64,000 nt of DNA from Chryseobacterium lathyri. Its GTDB lineage: Bacteria; Bacteroidota; Bacteroidia; Flavobacteriales; Weeksellaceae. A model generated the notes under the pieces. It saw only the letters and a program-made list of their open reading frames with translations. It searched no databases and had not been told where the DNA came from. This document shows positions 1 to 8,382 of this stretch, one piece after another. The DNA is taken from NCBI RefSeq assembly GCF_030812195.1, contig NZ_JAUSSF010000001.1, positions 1,798,001 through 1,862,000 of the forward strand, given 5' to 3'. The position numbers and the translations under genes were made by a program. Numbering within the stretch: position 1 is the first letter of the stretch; each line of letters starts with the position of its first letter.

Positions 1-130
1 TTATATAAGCGCTGTTTTTTGGAATGCTCATTATTTTCAAAGGAGCATCTTTAGTGCAATCTGTTTTCAAATAGTCGATAAGAAAATTCTTTAAAAGAAA
101 ATAAATGATCTCAGTATCATTCAAAATCAT
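1..130 (-). CDS. Possible 5' end of a gene running off the left edge
   Basis: On the minus strand an ATG at 130 opens a frame that stays open for 43 codons to the window edge. It begins MILNDTEIIYFLLKNF and has a mixed hydrophobic and charged composition that could be real protein. A 7-of-8 match to the TAnnTTTG box in minus sense lies a few bases upstream at about 137-144. If real, the gene is divergent from the efflux operon, where a regulator would be expected, but I recognise no domain in what is visible. Confidence 0.3.
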   Translation of the reverse strand, partial: MILNDTEIIYFLLKNFLIDYLKTDCTKDAPLKIMSIPKNSAYI

Positions 131-284
131 TGCATTGCAAAGGTCTTACACAGCATAAGATGGTTTGTTTTAATAGGCTCGGAATAGCTATTTCATATTA
201 AGCGACTATCTTCTGGAGAATAATGGTTTCGTTTTAGACCAATATCAGCCAAAAACAGACCTTTTATCATGTATTTCCTTACCT

Positions 285-292
285 CAAATTTG
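285..292 (+). promoter_or_regulatory. Possible -7 promoter box of the RND efflux operon
   Basis: CAAATTTG matches seven of eight positions of the Bacteroidota -7 element TAnnTTTG. A transcript from here would start near 299, which excludes the upstream ATG at 294 and supports the ATG at 345 as the adaptor start. No clear -33 TTG is visible, so this is tentative. Confidence 0.3.
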
Positions 293-344
293 CATGGTGA
301 ACCAATTTACGATTGGATTCCCTTTAACGGTAAAAATTTATTTT

Positions 345-1385
345 ATGATAATCAAAAAAAAGAAAAGTCTTTTTTTATTAGGAAGTCTGTTGCTGCTTTC
401 AGCATGTGGCGGAAAAGAGCAACCTACAGTCAAAGTTGAGCCTATAAAGGTTGCCGTGCAGAAAATAGAAATGGTTTCCCAGCCTGAAACATTTTCTTAC
501 AGTGGAAATATTCTGGCAGATAACAGTGTGAACATTGGCTTTGGAGTTTCCGGCCGTGTTACTGCAGTATATGTTCAGGAGGGTCAGCGCGTATCTAAAG
601 GTCAGTCTTTAGCGACCATAGAAACCAGTACCTATCAGAATGCTTTGGCTGTTGCCGGAGCAGGAATGGATCAGGCCCAGGACAATTTCAACCGTCTCAA
701 CCAGCTGTATCTTAAAAAAAGTTTACCGGAAAGAGATTATATCGCTGCAAAGGTAGCACTGGCGCAATCTAAAGCCAATAGAGACATTGCCATGAAAAAT
801 TTAAGGGATACCAGGCTTTATGCTTCTTTTTCAGGGATCGTTTCCCAAAAACTCACCGAAGCTGGTGCTACAGCAGCACCCGGAGTTCCAGCATTTACTA
901 TTGTGAAAACAGATAAGGTGTATGCAGTTGCATCTATCACGGAGAACGAGATTAGTTCACTGAAAATAGGAACTCCTGCTGAGATTTCCATCCCAAGTCT
1001 TAATCGTACGATTAATGGAAATATCACCATCATCAATCCTCAGGCGGATGACAATTCCAGGACGTATACGGTAAAGATACGTCTCGACAATCCCGGAGGT
1101 CAGATACTGCCGGGGATGATTACGGATATCAACATCAATACTGGTAAAAGTAAGGATGTCATTATTCTTCCTGCTCAGGCAGTCCTCAAAGACCCTGATG
1201 GTTCGAGCTATGTGTATACCGTAAAATCTGCTAAAAATAAGGCCATAGCATTTAAAAAGAGAATAGAAATGCAGAATATGGCAGGCGCCAGCGATGTAGT
1301 TATCAAAAGTGGGCTGGTTCCGGATGATCAGGTAATTATTTCTGGGCAGACGCGCCTGGAAGATGGTCAGCCTGTTAAATTTTAA
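345..1385 (+). CDS. RND efflux periplasmic adaptor lipoprotein (HlyD/AcrA family)
   Basis: Periplasmic membrane-fusion subunit that links an inner-membrane RND pump to an outer-membrane channel. I chose the ATG at 345 because it gives a 346-residue protein with a clean lipoprotein signal: lysine-rich start, hydrophobic stretch, lipobox LSAC with Cys21. The longer frame from 294 would bury this signal. The barrel-sandwich (lipoyl-like) half-motif GRVTAVYVQEGQRVSKGQSL, an alpha-hairpin rich in Gln/Ala, the second lipoyl half (TRLYASFSGIV) and a C-terminal beta-barrel/membrane-proximal region follow in the usual order. It overlaps the longest pump frame but ends 19 bases before the likely pump start at 1405. 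The pump and tolC-like genes downstream make a complete tripartite system. Substrate cannot be told from sequence. Confidence 0.93.
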   Translation: MIIKKKKSLFLLGSLLLLSACGGKEQPTVKVEPIKVAVQKIEMVSQPETFSYSGNILADNSVNIGFGVSGRVTAVYVQEGQRVSKGQSLATIETSTYQNALAVAGAGMDQAQDNFNRLNQLYLKKSLPERDYIAAKVALAQSKANRDIAMKNLRDTRLYASFSGIVSQKLTEAGATAAPGVPAFTIVKTDKVYAVASITENEISSLKIGTPAEISIPSLNRTINGNITIINPQADDNSRTYTVKIRLDNPGGQILPGMITDININTGKSKDVIILPAQAVLKDPDGSSYVYTVKSAKNKAIAFKKRIEMQNMAGASDVVIKSGLVPDDQVIISGQTRLEDGQPVKF

Positions 1386-1404
1386 TTCAAAAGAAATAAA
1401 AGAA

Positions 1405-4400
1405 ATGACGAACAAAAAAGTGCATTTTCTGGAAGCTGTGATGAAGTACAAGCAGGTAGTGATCGTGCTGGTAGTCCTGTTGATGGTAATGGGGATCAAT
1501 TCTCTTATCAATATGCCCCGAAGCGAAAATCCACGAATCGAGATTCCGACTGCTGCTGTATATGCATTTTATCCGGGAGCCGATGAGCATCAGGTTGAGG
1601 AAGAAGTGGCAAAAAAGATAGAACAGTATCTCTTCTCCTTTGAAGAGATCAAAAAGAAAAAAGTCAAAGCCGAAGTGAAAGAAGGACAGGTATTTTTCAC
1701 CGTGGAAATGAATACTGATGTCAAAGACCGTAAGAAATTCTGGCATACGCTTCAGCTTGATATGGATGCGAATCTCCGCCCAAAGCTTCCTGCCGGAGTT
1801 GTTGGACCGTTTATCAACAGTAATTTTGCCAATGTAACGGCAATGATCATCTCCGTATCTTCTAAAGAAAGAACATACGCTGAGATCGAAAGATATGTTG
1901 ATAAGCTGGAAGATGGTCTGAAGGTAATACCTACGGTTTCCAAGATTAACCGATCCGGAGGCCAGAAACAGCAGATCTACATTAAGATCAATGACCAGAA
2001 ACTACAGCAGTACGGTTTTGGAATCAACACATTGGTCAGTGCCATACAGCAGCAGAATGTGACCGGATATAATGGAGAAATATCCTCCGGTTCCAATGCA
2101 ATCATTCCAGTCTTTACCAATAGCCGTTACAAGAATATATCTGATATTGCCGAGCAGATCGTCTATACCACACCGGCAGGCAATGTAGTGCGGCTGAAAG
2201 ATGTCGCCGACCTTGAAAGACGTTTTGAAGAACCTTCTTCATTGGTAAGAGTAGGAGATGAAAAGGCAATGGTACTGACCGTTGACATGCAGCCTGGAAA
2301 CAATATCGTAGCCTTCGGGAAAGAAGTGGAGAAAAAGATTGAGGACATTCAGAAAGATTTCCCGCCGGATATTCATATGAAAACGATCGTGAATCAGCCA
2401 GAAGCCGTTGGAGAAAGTATCAGTCATTTCATGGTGGAGTTCGCCATGGCGATAGGTTCTGTGGTACTTGTTGTAATGTTACTGCTTCCTATACGGGTAG
2501 CCGGTGTAGCTTCAGCGGCAGCGCCTATTTCTATCGTTATTACGTTTGGGCTCATGCAGATTGTGGGTCTGGAACTGCACCAGGTAACCCTTGCCGCTTT
2601 GATCATCGTCCTTGGAATGGTAGTGGACAATGCCATTGTGGTAGTCGATAATTATATTGAAAAGCTTGATGAAGGGATAACACCATGGACGGCAGCCTGG
2701 CAGGCAGCCCAACAGCTGTCACTTCCGATTTTTACGGCAACGATGGCCATTATATTTGCGTTTGCTCCATTAGCTTTATTTATGGATGGCATTGCAAAAG
2801 ATTTTATGTTTTCACTCCCGATTACTGTAGCTATTGCACTGATCACCTCAATGCTAGTCGCTCTGTTCCTTACACCATACACCTGCTATGTATTCATTAA
2901 GAAAGGATTAAAGCATAAAGTAAGTGACAGGCCCCTGAAGAAAAACATGCTGGATCATCTTCAGACAGCATTTGATAATGGGATTGGATTGGCTTTCAAA
3001 TGGCCAAAAACAACAATGTTTATTGGTGTGCTATCTATTGTTAGTGCCCTCTTTATTGCTACCAAAGTAGATCCGGAGTTTTTCCCGCTCACTGAGCGTA
3101 ATCAATTCAATATGGAAGTCTGGATGCCTAGCGGGACCTCACTGGAGAAAACGGAAGTTAAAGTAAAAGAGCTTGAAAAGATCCTTAAAAAAGATAATCG
3201 CGTAATGGATATCACAAGCTTCGTAGGAATGAGTTCACCACGATTCCATACTTCCTATGCGCCGGAATCTCCTAAAAAATATTTTGCACAGGTTTTCATT
3301 ACGACAATCAGTAATGATGCATCTAATGAAATGGTCAAAGAATATCTTGAAAAACTGAAAAATTTTATACCTGATGGCTCCATTAAGTTGAAGCAACTCA
3401 GCTTTCAGGAAGGTTCACCAATTGATATCCGTGTGGTAAGTGATAATGAATCCAATCAGAGAAGCGTAGCACTGGAGATTAAAAATATCCTTGAAAACAC
3501 ACCAGGAACCAATAATGTACGTCTGAGCAGCGAATATGATTATATGGGCGTAAAGCTGAATGTGGATGATGTGAAGGCCAATCGGCTAGGTATAACGAAT
3601 CAGGCCATTACCCAAACACTTGGAGCTGGGCTGAAAGGATATTCTGTTTCGACATTATGGGAAGGAGACAAACCTGTCGATATTTTCCTGAGATATGATT
3701 CCATAAGCAGGAAAGATATGAATGCCCTGGAAAATCTTCACATACAATCGTATTTTGGTGGAAAGATCCCGTTGAAGGAAGTGGCAACATTGCAGCCGGA
3801 ATGGCATACAGGAGTAATTTCAAGAAGGAATGGCATCAAGTACACCAGTGTATTGGCAGAAGCACAGCTTGGCCCTAAGCCATCAAGAATACTGAAAGAA
3901 GCCCTGCCAAAAATTGAAGCGCTTACGCTCCCGGCAGGCACAACAATCCAATATGGAGGAGATGCGGAATCAACGGCTGAAAATACTCCGGGAATGATGC
4001 TTTCACTTTCTGTGAGCCTTATCCTGATCTTCCTGACATTGCTGTTCCAGTTCAAAAGTCTGGGAAAAGCGCTCATTATCCTGTGCACGTTCCTACTGAG
4101 TCTTTTCGGAGCCTTCTTCGGGCTTTTTATTACCGGAAATCCATTAGGAATGACAGGCTTTATGGGAATCATCAGTTTGATTGGTATCGTGGTAAGAAAC
4201 GGAATCATCCTGGTAGATTATGCAGATGAGCTAATTCGGGAACATGGGTACTCACACAAGGCGGCGGCTATGGCGGCGGCTAAGCGAAGAATGCGTCCTA
4301 TATTCCTTACATCTGCCGCTGCTGCCGTAGGAGTAGTTCCAATGATCCTGGGTAAATCCCCGATGTGGGCACCTTTAGGAAGTGTATTGGCCTTTGGGCT

Positions 4401-4542
4401 TATCTTCTCAATGATCTTTACACTTTTCATTGTTCCGGTGATGTATTACAAGCTTCTGAAAGATCCCGTATCTAAAGATGAAACACCTGAAGATCAATTG
4501 GACGACGAGGTTATTTTATATAAACCAAAACCTCATCATTAA
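1405..4542 (+). CDS. RND efflux pump, inner-membrane permease (AcrB/HAE1-like)
   Basis: Proton-driven inner-membrane transporter, the motor of the tripartite efflux system. The protein is about 1045 residues, normal for the family, with a first membrane helix (VVIVLVVLLMVMGI), a large periplasmic loop, helices 2-6, a second loop and helices 8-12. The TM4 proton-relay motif is present as LGMVVDNAIVVVDN, with the paired Asp residues expected of HAE-type pumps. The start at 1405 (MTNKKVHFLEAVMKYK) is preferred over the in-frame ATG at 1363, which overlaps the adaptor gene; both are possible. It sits 19 bases after the adaptor stop and 98 bases before the TolC-type gene. RND pumps export drugs, dyes, detergents or metals. 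The absence of a Met-rich or His-rich metal signature argues for small organic molecules, but this is inference. Confidence 0.95.
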   Translation: MTNKKVHFLEAVMKYKQVVIVLVVLLMVMGINSLINMPRSENPRIEIPTAAVYAFYPGADEHQVEEEVAKKIEQYLFSFEEIKKKKVKAEVKEGQVFFTVEMNTDVKDRKKFWHTLQLDMDANLRPKLPAGVVGPFINSNFANVTAMIISVSSKERTYAEIERYVDKLEDGLKVIPTVSKINRSGGQKQQIYIKINDQKLQQYGFGINTLVSAIQQQNVTGYNGEISSGSNAIIPVFTNSRYKNISDIAEQIVYTTPAGNVVRLKDVADLERRFEEPSSLVRVGDEKAMVLTVDMQPGNNIVAFGKEVEKKIEDIQKDFPPDIHMKTIVNQPEAVGESISHFMVEFAMAIGSVVLVVMLLLPIRVAGVASAAAPISIVITFGLMQIVGLELHQVTLAALIIVLGMVVDNAIVVVDNYIEKLDEGITPWTAAWQAAQQLSLPIFTATMAIIFAFAPLALFMDGIAKDFMFSLPITVAIALITSMLVALFLTPYTCYVFIKKGLKHKVSDRPLKKNMLDHLQTAFDNGIGLAFKWPKTTMFIGVLSIVSALFIATKVDPEFFPLTERNQFNMEVWMPSGTSLEKTEVKVKELEKILKKDNRVMDITSFVGMSSPRFHTSYAPESPKKYFAQVFITTISNDASNEMVKEYLEKLKNFIPDGSIKLKQLSFQEGSPIDIRVVSDNESNQRSVALEIKNILENTPGTNNVRLSSEYDYMGVKLNVDDVKANRLGITNQAITQTLGAGLKGYSVSTLWEGDKPVDIFLRYDSISRKDMNALENLHIQSYFGGKIPLKEVATLQPEWHTGVISRRNGIKYTSVLAEAQLGPKPSRILKEALPKIEALTLPAGTTIQYGGDAESTAENTPGMMLSLSVSLILIFLTLLFQFKSLGKALIILCTFLLSLFGAFFGLFITGNPLGMTGFMGIISLIGIVVRNGIILVDYADELIREHGYSHKAAAMAAAKRRMRPIFLTSAAAAVGVVPMILGKSPMWAPLGSVLAFGLIFSMIFTLFIVPVMYYKLLKDPVSKDETPEDQLDDEVILYKPKPHH

Positions 4543-4567
4543 TATTTATAATATCAATTTTTTAACC

Positions 4568-4626
4568 GGTTGCTCTGCGTTGATTCCTTGTTAATAAACT
4601 CATTTGTTTAGTTCTGCAGGGCAACC
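4568..4626 (+). promoter_or_regulatory. Long-range inverted repeat in the tolC leader
   Basis: GGTTGCTCTGC at 4568-4578 pairs with GCAGGGCAACC at 4616-4626, an 11-bp arm with one G-U pair, around a loop of about 37 bases. The right arm ends 14 bases before the tolC-like ATG. It could be a translational control hairpin or a partial terminator between pump and channel genes. There is no U-tract after the right arm, so I favour leader structure. Confidence 0.4.
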
Positions 4627-4640
4627 ATTATGTAAAAAAA

Positions 4641-5927
4641 ATGAAAATAATATACGATACGATATCAAAAATAGTTCTGGTGCTGTTGTTTACAGCGGCA
4701 ATAAGTGCTCAGGCCCAGGAACGTGTAGTTTCTTTGGATGAAGTCAGAAATCTGGCATTAGAGAACAACAAAAAGATCAAAAAAGCGCAACAGAATATAG
4801 AAGCTGCCAAGGCTGCAAGAACGGCTGCAGAAGCAGGAGGAAAACCTACAGTGGACGGAAGTGTGGGAGGATATTATTTCTCGAAACCACTTTCCAACCT
4901 GATACCGGAAGTATTGGGAAGCGCCAATGTGAATGTTACCCAGATTTTGTATGCCGGTGGAAAAGTAGAAACCGGAAAAAAGCTTTCTTCAAAGGCAGTA
5001 GATCTGCAGATGGCACAGAAAGACCTTACCAAAGAGGAAGTAAAACTCTCTGCGGAAACCATGTACTGGCAAATTGTAAATGCCAAGGAGAAAATAGCAC
5101 TGGCAAAAGAGTATATAAAGCTTTTGGATCAGCTGCATACCAATGTTAAGAATTCCTTTGACGCAGGGCTGACATATAAAAATGACCTCCTGAAAATAGA
5201 AGTTCAGCAGAATGAGGCACAACTCAATCTGAAACGTGCAGAAGATGGTCTTAGCATAGCCAAGTTAAACCTTGCTCAGATCGCAGGACTTCCCAATTCC
5301 GATTTTGATGTGGAGGATGCTGTAAGCGGCAGCTTTGCTGGTATTTTGGCAGACAGTCAGCTACAGCCGACGAACCGGCCTGAGCTATCCATTCTTGCCA
5401 AAGCAGTAGAAATAAATGAGCTTCAGGAAAAGCTGCTTGATGGTGACCGCAAGCCAACGGTAGCTCTTTCAGGAATCGGCTTTTCCAGTTTTGGTAAAAA
5501 TGTTAATCCTATCAATATGAAAAATAATATGCAGGGATTTGTGGGAATGCTGTCTGTAAACATTCCGATTTATGACTGGGGAGTAAGAGAGCAGAAAGTA
5601 AAAGAGCAGCGGTATAAAACCAATGCTCAAAAGCTTGAACTGGAAGAAACGAAGGAGCTTCTGGTGCTGGAAGTCCAGAATGCCGTGATGCAGCTCAACC
5701 AATCTGTTAAACGTATCGAGCTTGCTGAAAAATCTTTTGTTCAGGCCACGGAAAATCTCAGGCTGAACCAGGACAGATACGACGCTGGAACCGTGGTAGC
5801 AGAAGAAGTACTGAAAGCTCAGGTTCTCTGGCAGGAAGCCAAATCGGAGATTCTTGATGCCAAGGCAGAATATAAGATCAATGAAGCTAAGTATAAAAAA
5901 GCTTCAGGGATGGATGGTGAGCATTAA
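4641..5927 (+). CDS. TolC-family outer-membrane efflux channel
   Basis: Outer-membrane factor that completes the efflux complex. The 428-residue protein has a Sec signal peptide ending near AQAQ, then two repeats of long amphipathic helices with the Ala/Gln/Asn/Leu-rich pattern of the family (for example LALENNKKIKKAQQNIEAAK and, in the second half, AVMQLNQSVKRIELAEKSF). There is no lipobox Cys, so it is probably not acylated. It is the third gene of the adaptor-pump-channel operon. Its last 65 or so coding bases plus the stop and 3' flank recur in diverged form at 6906-6989, beyond the dehydrogenase gene, followed by a strong terminator. I infer that this terminator originally belonged to a tolC-like gene. 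Confidence 0.93.
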   Translation: MKIIYDTISKIVLVLLFTAAISAQAQERVVSLDEVRNLALENNKKIKKAQQNIEAAKAARTAAEAGGKPTVDGSVGGYYFSKPLSNLIPEVLGSANVNVTQILYAGGKVETGKKLSSKAVDLQMAQKDLTKEEVKLSAETMYWQIVNAKEKIALAKEYIKLLDQLHTNVKNSFDAGLTYKNDLLKIEVQQNEAQLNLKRAEDGLSIAKLNLAQIAGLPNSDFDVEDAVSGSFAGILADSQLQPTNRPELSILAKAVEINELQEKLLDGDRKPTVALSGIGFSSFGKNVNPINMKNNMQGFVGMLSVNIPIYDWGVREQKVKEQRYKTNAQKLELEETKELLVLEVQNAVMQLNQSVKRIELAEKSFVQATENLRLNQDRYDAGTVVAEEVLKAQVLWQEAKSEILDAKAEYKINEAKYKKASGMDGEH

Positions 5928-5945
5928 GTGTTTTTAGAAAGGAAG
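5862..5945 (+). repeat. Copy 1 of a duplicated tolC 3' end
   Basis: The end of the TolC-type gene, its TAA and the next 18 bases match 6906-6989 in the same orientation, with roughly nine differences in 80 positions counted by eye. Both copies end in a stop codon followed by GTGTTTTTAGAA. The pair brackets about 960 bp that contain a gene fragment and a dehydrogenase gene. Confidence 0.85.
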
Positions 5946-5968
5946 AATAATCTTTTCCTTAATACTAA

Positions 5969-6079
5969 AAAAGACTCACAAAGAAAGAAGAGCTAACTGT
6001 TCTGTTTGATCTTGCAAGCGATAAATCAATCTATTGTAATGTAGGAGTCGTTGCAGATGCAGAATTTATGACAGAGTAA
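5969..6079 (+). pseudogene. Possible 3' remnant of an unidentified gene
   Basis: An open frame without a start codon, beginning just after an in-frame TAA, reads KRLTKKEELTVLFDLASDKS and ends GVVADAEFMTE before TAA. The composition is protein-like but I recognise no family. It lies between the two copies of the tolC tail, so it may have arrived with the dehydrogenase gene as the truncated end of that gene's former neighbour. A chance open frame is equally possible. Confidence 0.25.
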
Positions 6080-6116
6080 TATTAATAAGAAGATTTAATA
6101 CTAAAATTTATAAAAC

Positions 6117-6854
6117 ATGAACAGATTAAAAGGTAAAGTAGCGATTATTACGGGTGCAGCATCAGGAATGGGTGCAGCCCACGCAGTTGCATTTGTTGCA
6201 GAGGGTGCAAAAGTTGTACTCACGGATATTAACGAAGAGAAAGGCCTGGAAGTCGCCAAATCTCTGGGAGATCACAGCGCACTATTTGTCAAACATGATG
6301 TTTCGAGCAAAGAGGACTGGGATAAAGTAATTGAAGCCACTGAAAAAACTTTTGGCCCGGTCGATATACTGGTTAATAACGCAGGTATTGATAAGCCCGC
6401 CTTATTGGAAGAGATGCCAGAAGCTTTATACCGACAGGTGATAGAGATCAACCAGGTATCTGTTTTTTTAGGCATGAAAGCAGTAATTCCTTCAATGAAA
6501 AAAGGATCGACAGGCTCGATAGTCAATATATCGTCGATCGCAGGCTTTGTTGCAGCACCATACAGGCTTGCCTATTCTGCATCTAAATTTGCAGTTAGAG
6601 GAATGACCAAATCAGCAGCGGTGGAATTGGCGAAGTATAATATCAGGGTTAACTCTGTACATCCGGGATTGATTGATACGCCAATGACCAGCTCGGTGCC
6701 GAAGGAAGAGTTGTCAAAAATCAGCATCCCTTTAGGAAGAGCTGCCGATGCGAAGGAAGTATCCTCCCTAGTAGTTTATCTTGCTTCTGATGAGTCAAGT
6801 TATTCTACAGGATCAGAGTTTATAATTGATGGGGGTATTACCGCACAATTGTAA
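6117..6854 (+). CDS. Short-chain dehydrogenase/reductase (classical SDR)
   Basis: NAD(P)-dependent oxidoreductase of 245 residues, cytosolic, substrate unknown. It has the Rossmann glycine motif TGAASGMG near the N-terminus, the structural NNAG motif, the catalytic Ser (VNISSIAG) with YSASK about 13 residues later, and the C-terminal IDGG typical of classical SDRs. The acidic VLTDIN after beta-strand 2 suggests NAD(H) rather than NADP(H). Relatives are annotated as glucose 1-dehydrogenase or 3-oxoacyl-ACP reductase; the sequence does not decide. The gene stands alone between two copies of the tolC tail, and its function has no evident link with efflux, so it looks like a passenger introduced by recombination. 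Confidence 0.9.
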   Translation: MNRLKGKVAIITGAASGMGAAHAVAFVAEGAKVVLTDINEEKGLEVAKSLGDHSALFVKHDVSSKEDWDKVIEATEKTFGPVDILVNNAGIDKPALLEEMPEALYRQVIEINQVSVFLGMKAVIPSMKKGSTGSIVNISSIAGFVAAPYRLAYSASKFAVRGMTKSAAVELAKYNIRVNSVHPGLIDTPMTSSVPKEELSKISIPLGRAADAKEVSSLVVYLASDESSYSTGSEFIIDGGITAQL

Positions 6855-6905
6855 AACTAAATACACACAGAAAAATTTGCAAGATAAATAGCTTACATGG
6901 TTCTT

Positions 6906-6989
6906 AAGGCAGAATATAAGATTAATGAAGCTAAGTATAGAAAAGCATCAGCGATAAATAGTAAGTATTAAGTGTTTTTAGAAGGAAAA
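6906..6989 (+). repeat. Copy 2 of a duplicated tolC 3' end
   Basis: Starts at AAGGCAGAATATAAG and continues through a stop codon and GTGTTTTTAGAAGG, matching 5862-5945 with about nine substitutions. Coding sequence upstream of this tail is absent, so only the C-terminal coding end of a tolC relative survives. The divergence suggests that it derives from a related allele or paralogue, not from a recent tandem copy. Confidence 0.85.
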
Positions 6990-7004
6990 AGATTTTTTTC
7001 CCTT

Positions 7005-7036
7005 GAACCGGCTGTTTGTAGACAGTCGGTTCTTTT
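7005..7036 (+). terminator. Intrinsic terminator
   Basis: An 11-bp stem, GAACCGGCTGT paired with ACAGTCGGTTC (one G-U), has a 6-base loop and is followed by TTTT. It follows tolC tail copy 2 and probably ended the ancestral efflux transcript; it can now end transcripts of the dehydrogenase gene. Confidence 0.75.
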
Positions 7037-7069
7037 AAAAATTTAAAAAGTTTAAATGATGAATAAAGA

Positions 7070-7138
7070 AAAATCATCATTGGAGGCGGTTTTGCCGGCA
7101 TCAATGTCATGATAAATTTTTCTGGCACCAATTTGTAG
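7070..7138 (+). pseudogene. Possible remnant of an FAD/NAD-binding oxidoreductase N-terminus
   Basis: In one frame the bases read KIIIGGGFAGINV and then run into unrelated residues and a TAG. GGGFAGxN with three preceding beta-branched residues is the dinucleotide-binding start of type II NADH dehydrogenases. A start-like ATG AAT AAA lies just upstream but in another frame, as after a one-base indel. Only this motif supports the call. Confidence 0.3.
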
Positions 7139-7595
7139 AGGAAAATACACATTACAACATAGAAGAGAATGTCTACGGGTAAAGCAAGTTTTGTAATTCT
7201 GATGCTGATCGTTGGGTTAAGTACATCTAGAGAACATATTGCTGATATAGTTGAAAGTGGGCAAGGAAGCATTTAAAAAGCGAGAAGAAAAATATGGCTT
7301 TAACGAGTTTTAATCTCCTATCACAAAACTGTTATCCATTAGTATTCAACGACATTTTAATAGTTAATTCTGTGAATTAAGAATAGACAAATCCTGCAAG
7401 TAGTCAATTTGGAAGATTTTTTTTTATAACGATTATGGAAATTTTAGTCTTAGTTCAAAAAAATAAGACCAATATCCTTACCATTGGGAGCTATACACAT
7501 CTCTCCACTTTCCTAATAAGAATTTAGTTGTTATTACATTTAAGGTAAAAGCCCTTTTCTATTGATTTATGGGGGGAAATCATCCTCTGATATTT
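7139..7595 (+). other. Intergenic sequence without a recognisable gene
   Basis: AT-rich, with stops in all frames at short intervals. It follows two decayed gene remnants and precedes the end of the helix-turn-helix gene, so it is probably also eroded sequence. I see no repeat, RNA or promoter that I could defend. Confidence 0.5.
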
Positions 7596-8018
7596 TTAAC
7601 CTTTGTATTTGGTGATCCATTTGTATAAGGTGGTTTTAGGTATCTTATATTTCAGTATGACCTGCTCTCTTGTCATTTTTTCTGACTCAATCTGTTCCAA
7701 TATAAAATCAATGATTTCTTTCGTATACAAGCTTTTTCGGAACTTCGGGAGTGAATATTTTTTATCCTTTGCTTTTTCTTCCCCTCTCAACCCAGGAGCA
7801 TATAAAATCATATGCTGAGAATATAATCGGAAAAAATCATATTCCAAAAGTTTGCTCCATCGTAATAAGATATTGGTGGGTAAGCCCTCTGATTGGTACA
7901 TTTCCCGGATATCTTCATTACTACATTTCAAAAAGTTACAAATACGGGACATTTCTATCCCGCTTTCTGCAACTGTTTTTTCGATCAATTGACCAATATG
8001 GATATTCTTAAAATCCAT
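7596..8018 (-). CDS. Orphan helix-turn-helix protein, transposase-like
   Basis: A 140-residue protein from the ATG at 8018 (MDFKNIHIGQLIEKTV). An in-frame upstream extension to 8180 is unlikely because it lacks conserved-looking sequence. The middle contains SKLLEYDFFRLYSQHMILY and the last 45 residues form a helix-turn-helix (EQVILKYKIPKTTLYKWITKYKG) like those of IS3-type OrfA proteins. From memory, such stand-alone proteins are frequent in Chryseobacterium and Elizabethkingia and are often named transposase. No catalytic DDE partner or terminal inverted repeat is visible, so I read it as an orphan DNA-binding protein. It borders a decayed region. Confidence 0.7.
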   Translation of the reverse strand: MDFKNIHIGQLIEKTVAESGIEMSRICNFLKCSNEDIREMYQSEGLPTNILLRWSKLLEYDFFRLYSQHMILYAPGLRGEEKAKDKKYSLPKFRKSLYTKEIIDFILEQIESEKMTREQVILKYKIPKTTLYKWITKYKG

Positions 8019-8382
8019 TATATATAATATATTAATTTGTGTTATTATTTTTATCCTTATTCCAATTGACCTGGGTGCAAAAGTTTTAATAACTTTCCGC
8101 TTTAGCTCGGCAATTGTATTATAACCTATGAGTTCATAATCCCTCCACGTCCTTGCAAATCCATTCTCAAACCATCCCATTTGTCATTACACAGTCATCT
8201 CATTAGAGTTGCTGTAGCATTTGATATTGGAATCGTACGTATTTTACCTCCTTCACTTACATTTTTACCAGCTTCCTGAATAAAGAATTAAGCTATCTTG
8301 GTGTTGATTCATGATTTTAGATAAAACCTGTCATGTTTCGAACCTTTATACAAGGATTGATTCATATTTTAGAATAAGTATT
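8019..8382. other. Intergenic sequence, nothing recognised
   Basis: Upstream of the helix-turn-helix gene and downstream of the small secreted-protein gene. A minus-strand stretch near 8210-8290 reads like a short protein tail (GKNVSEGGKIRTIPIS) but has no start and no family that I can name. Confidence 0.4.

Noticed and set aside
957..1511. Minus-strand open frame of 184 codons across the adaptor/pump junction
   Set aside because: It lies opposite two clearly real genes, has low-complexity composition and no recognisable motif.
3738..4208. Minus-strand open frame of 156 codons within the RND pump gene
   Set aside because: Antisense to conserved transmembrane coding sequence; its hydrophobicity merely mirrors the pump helices.
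7596..8018. Complete insertion sequence around the HTH protein
   Set aside because: No DDE transposase, no terminal inverted repeats and no target duplication could be found.
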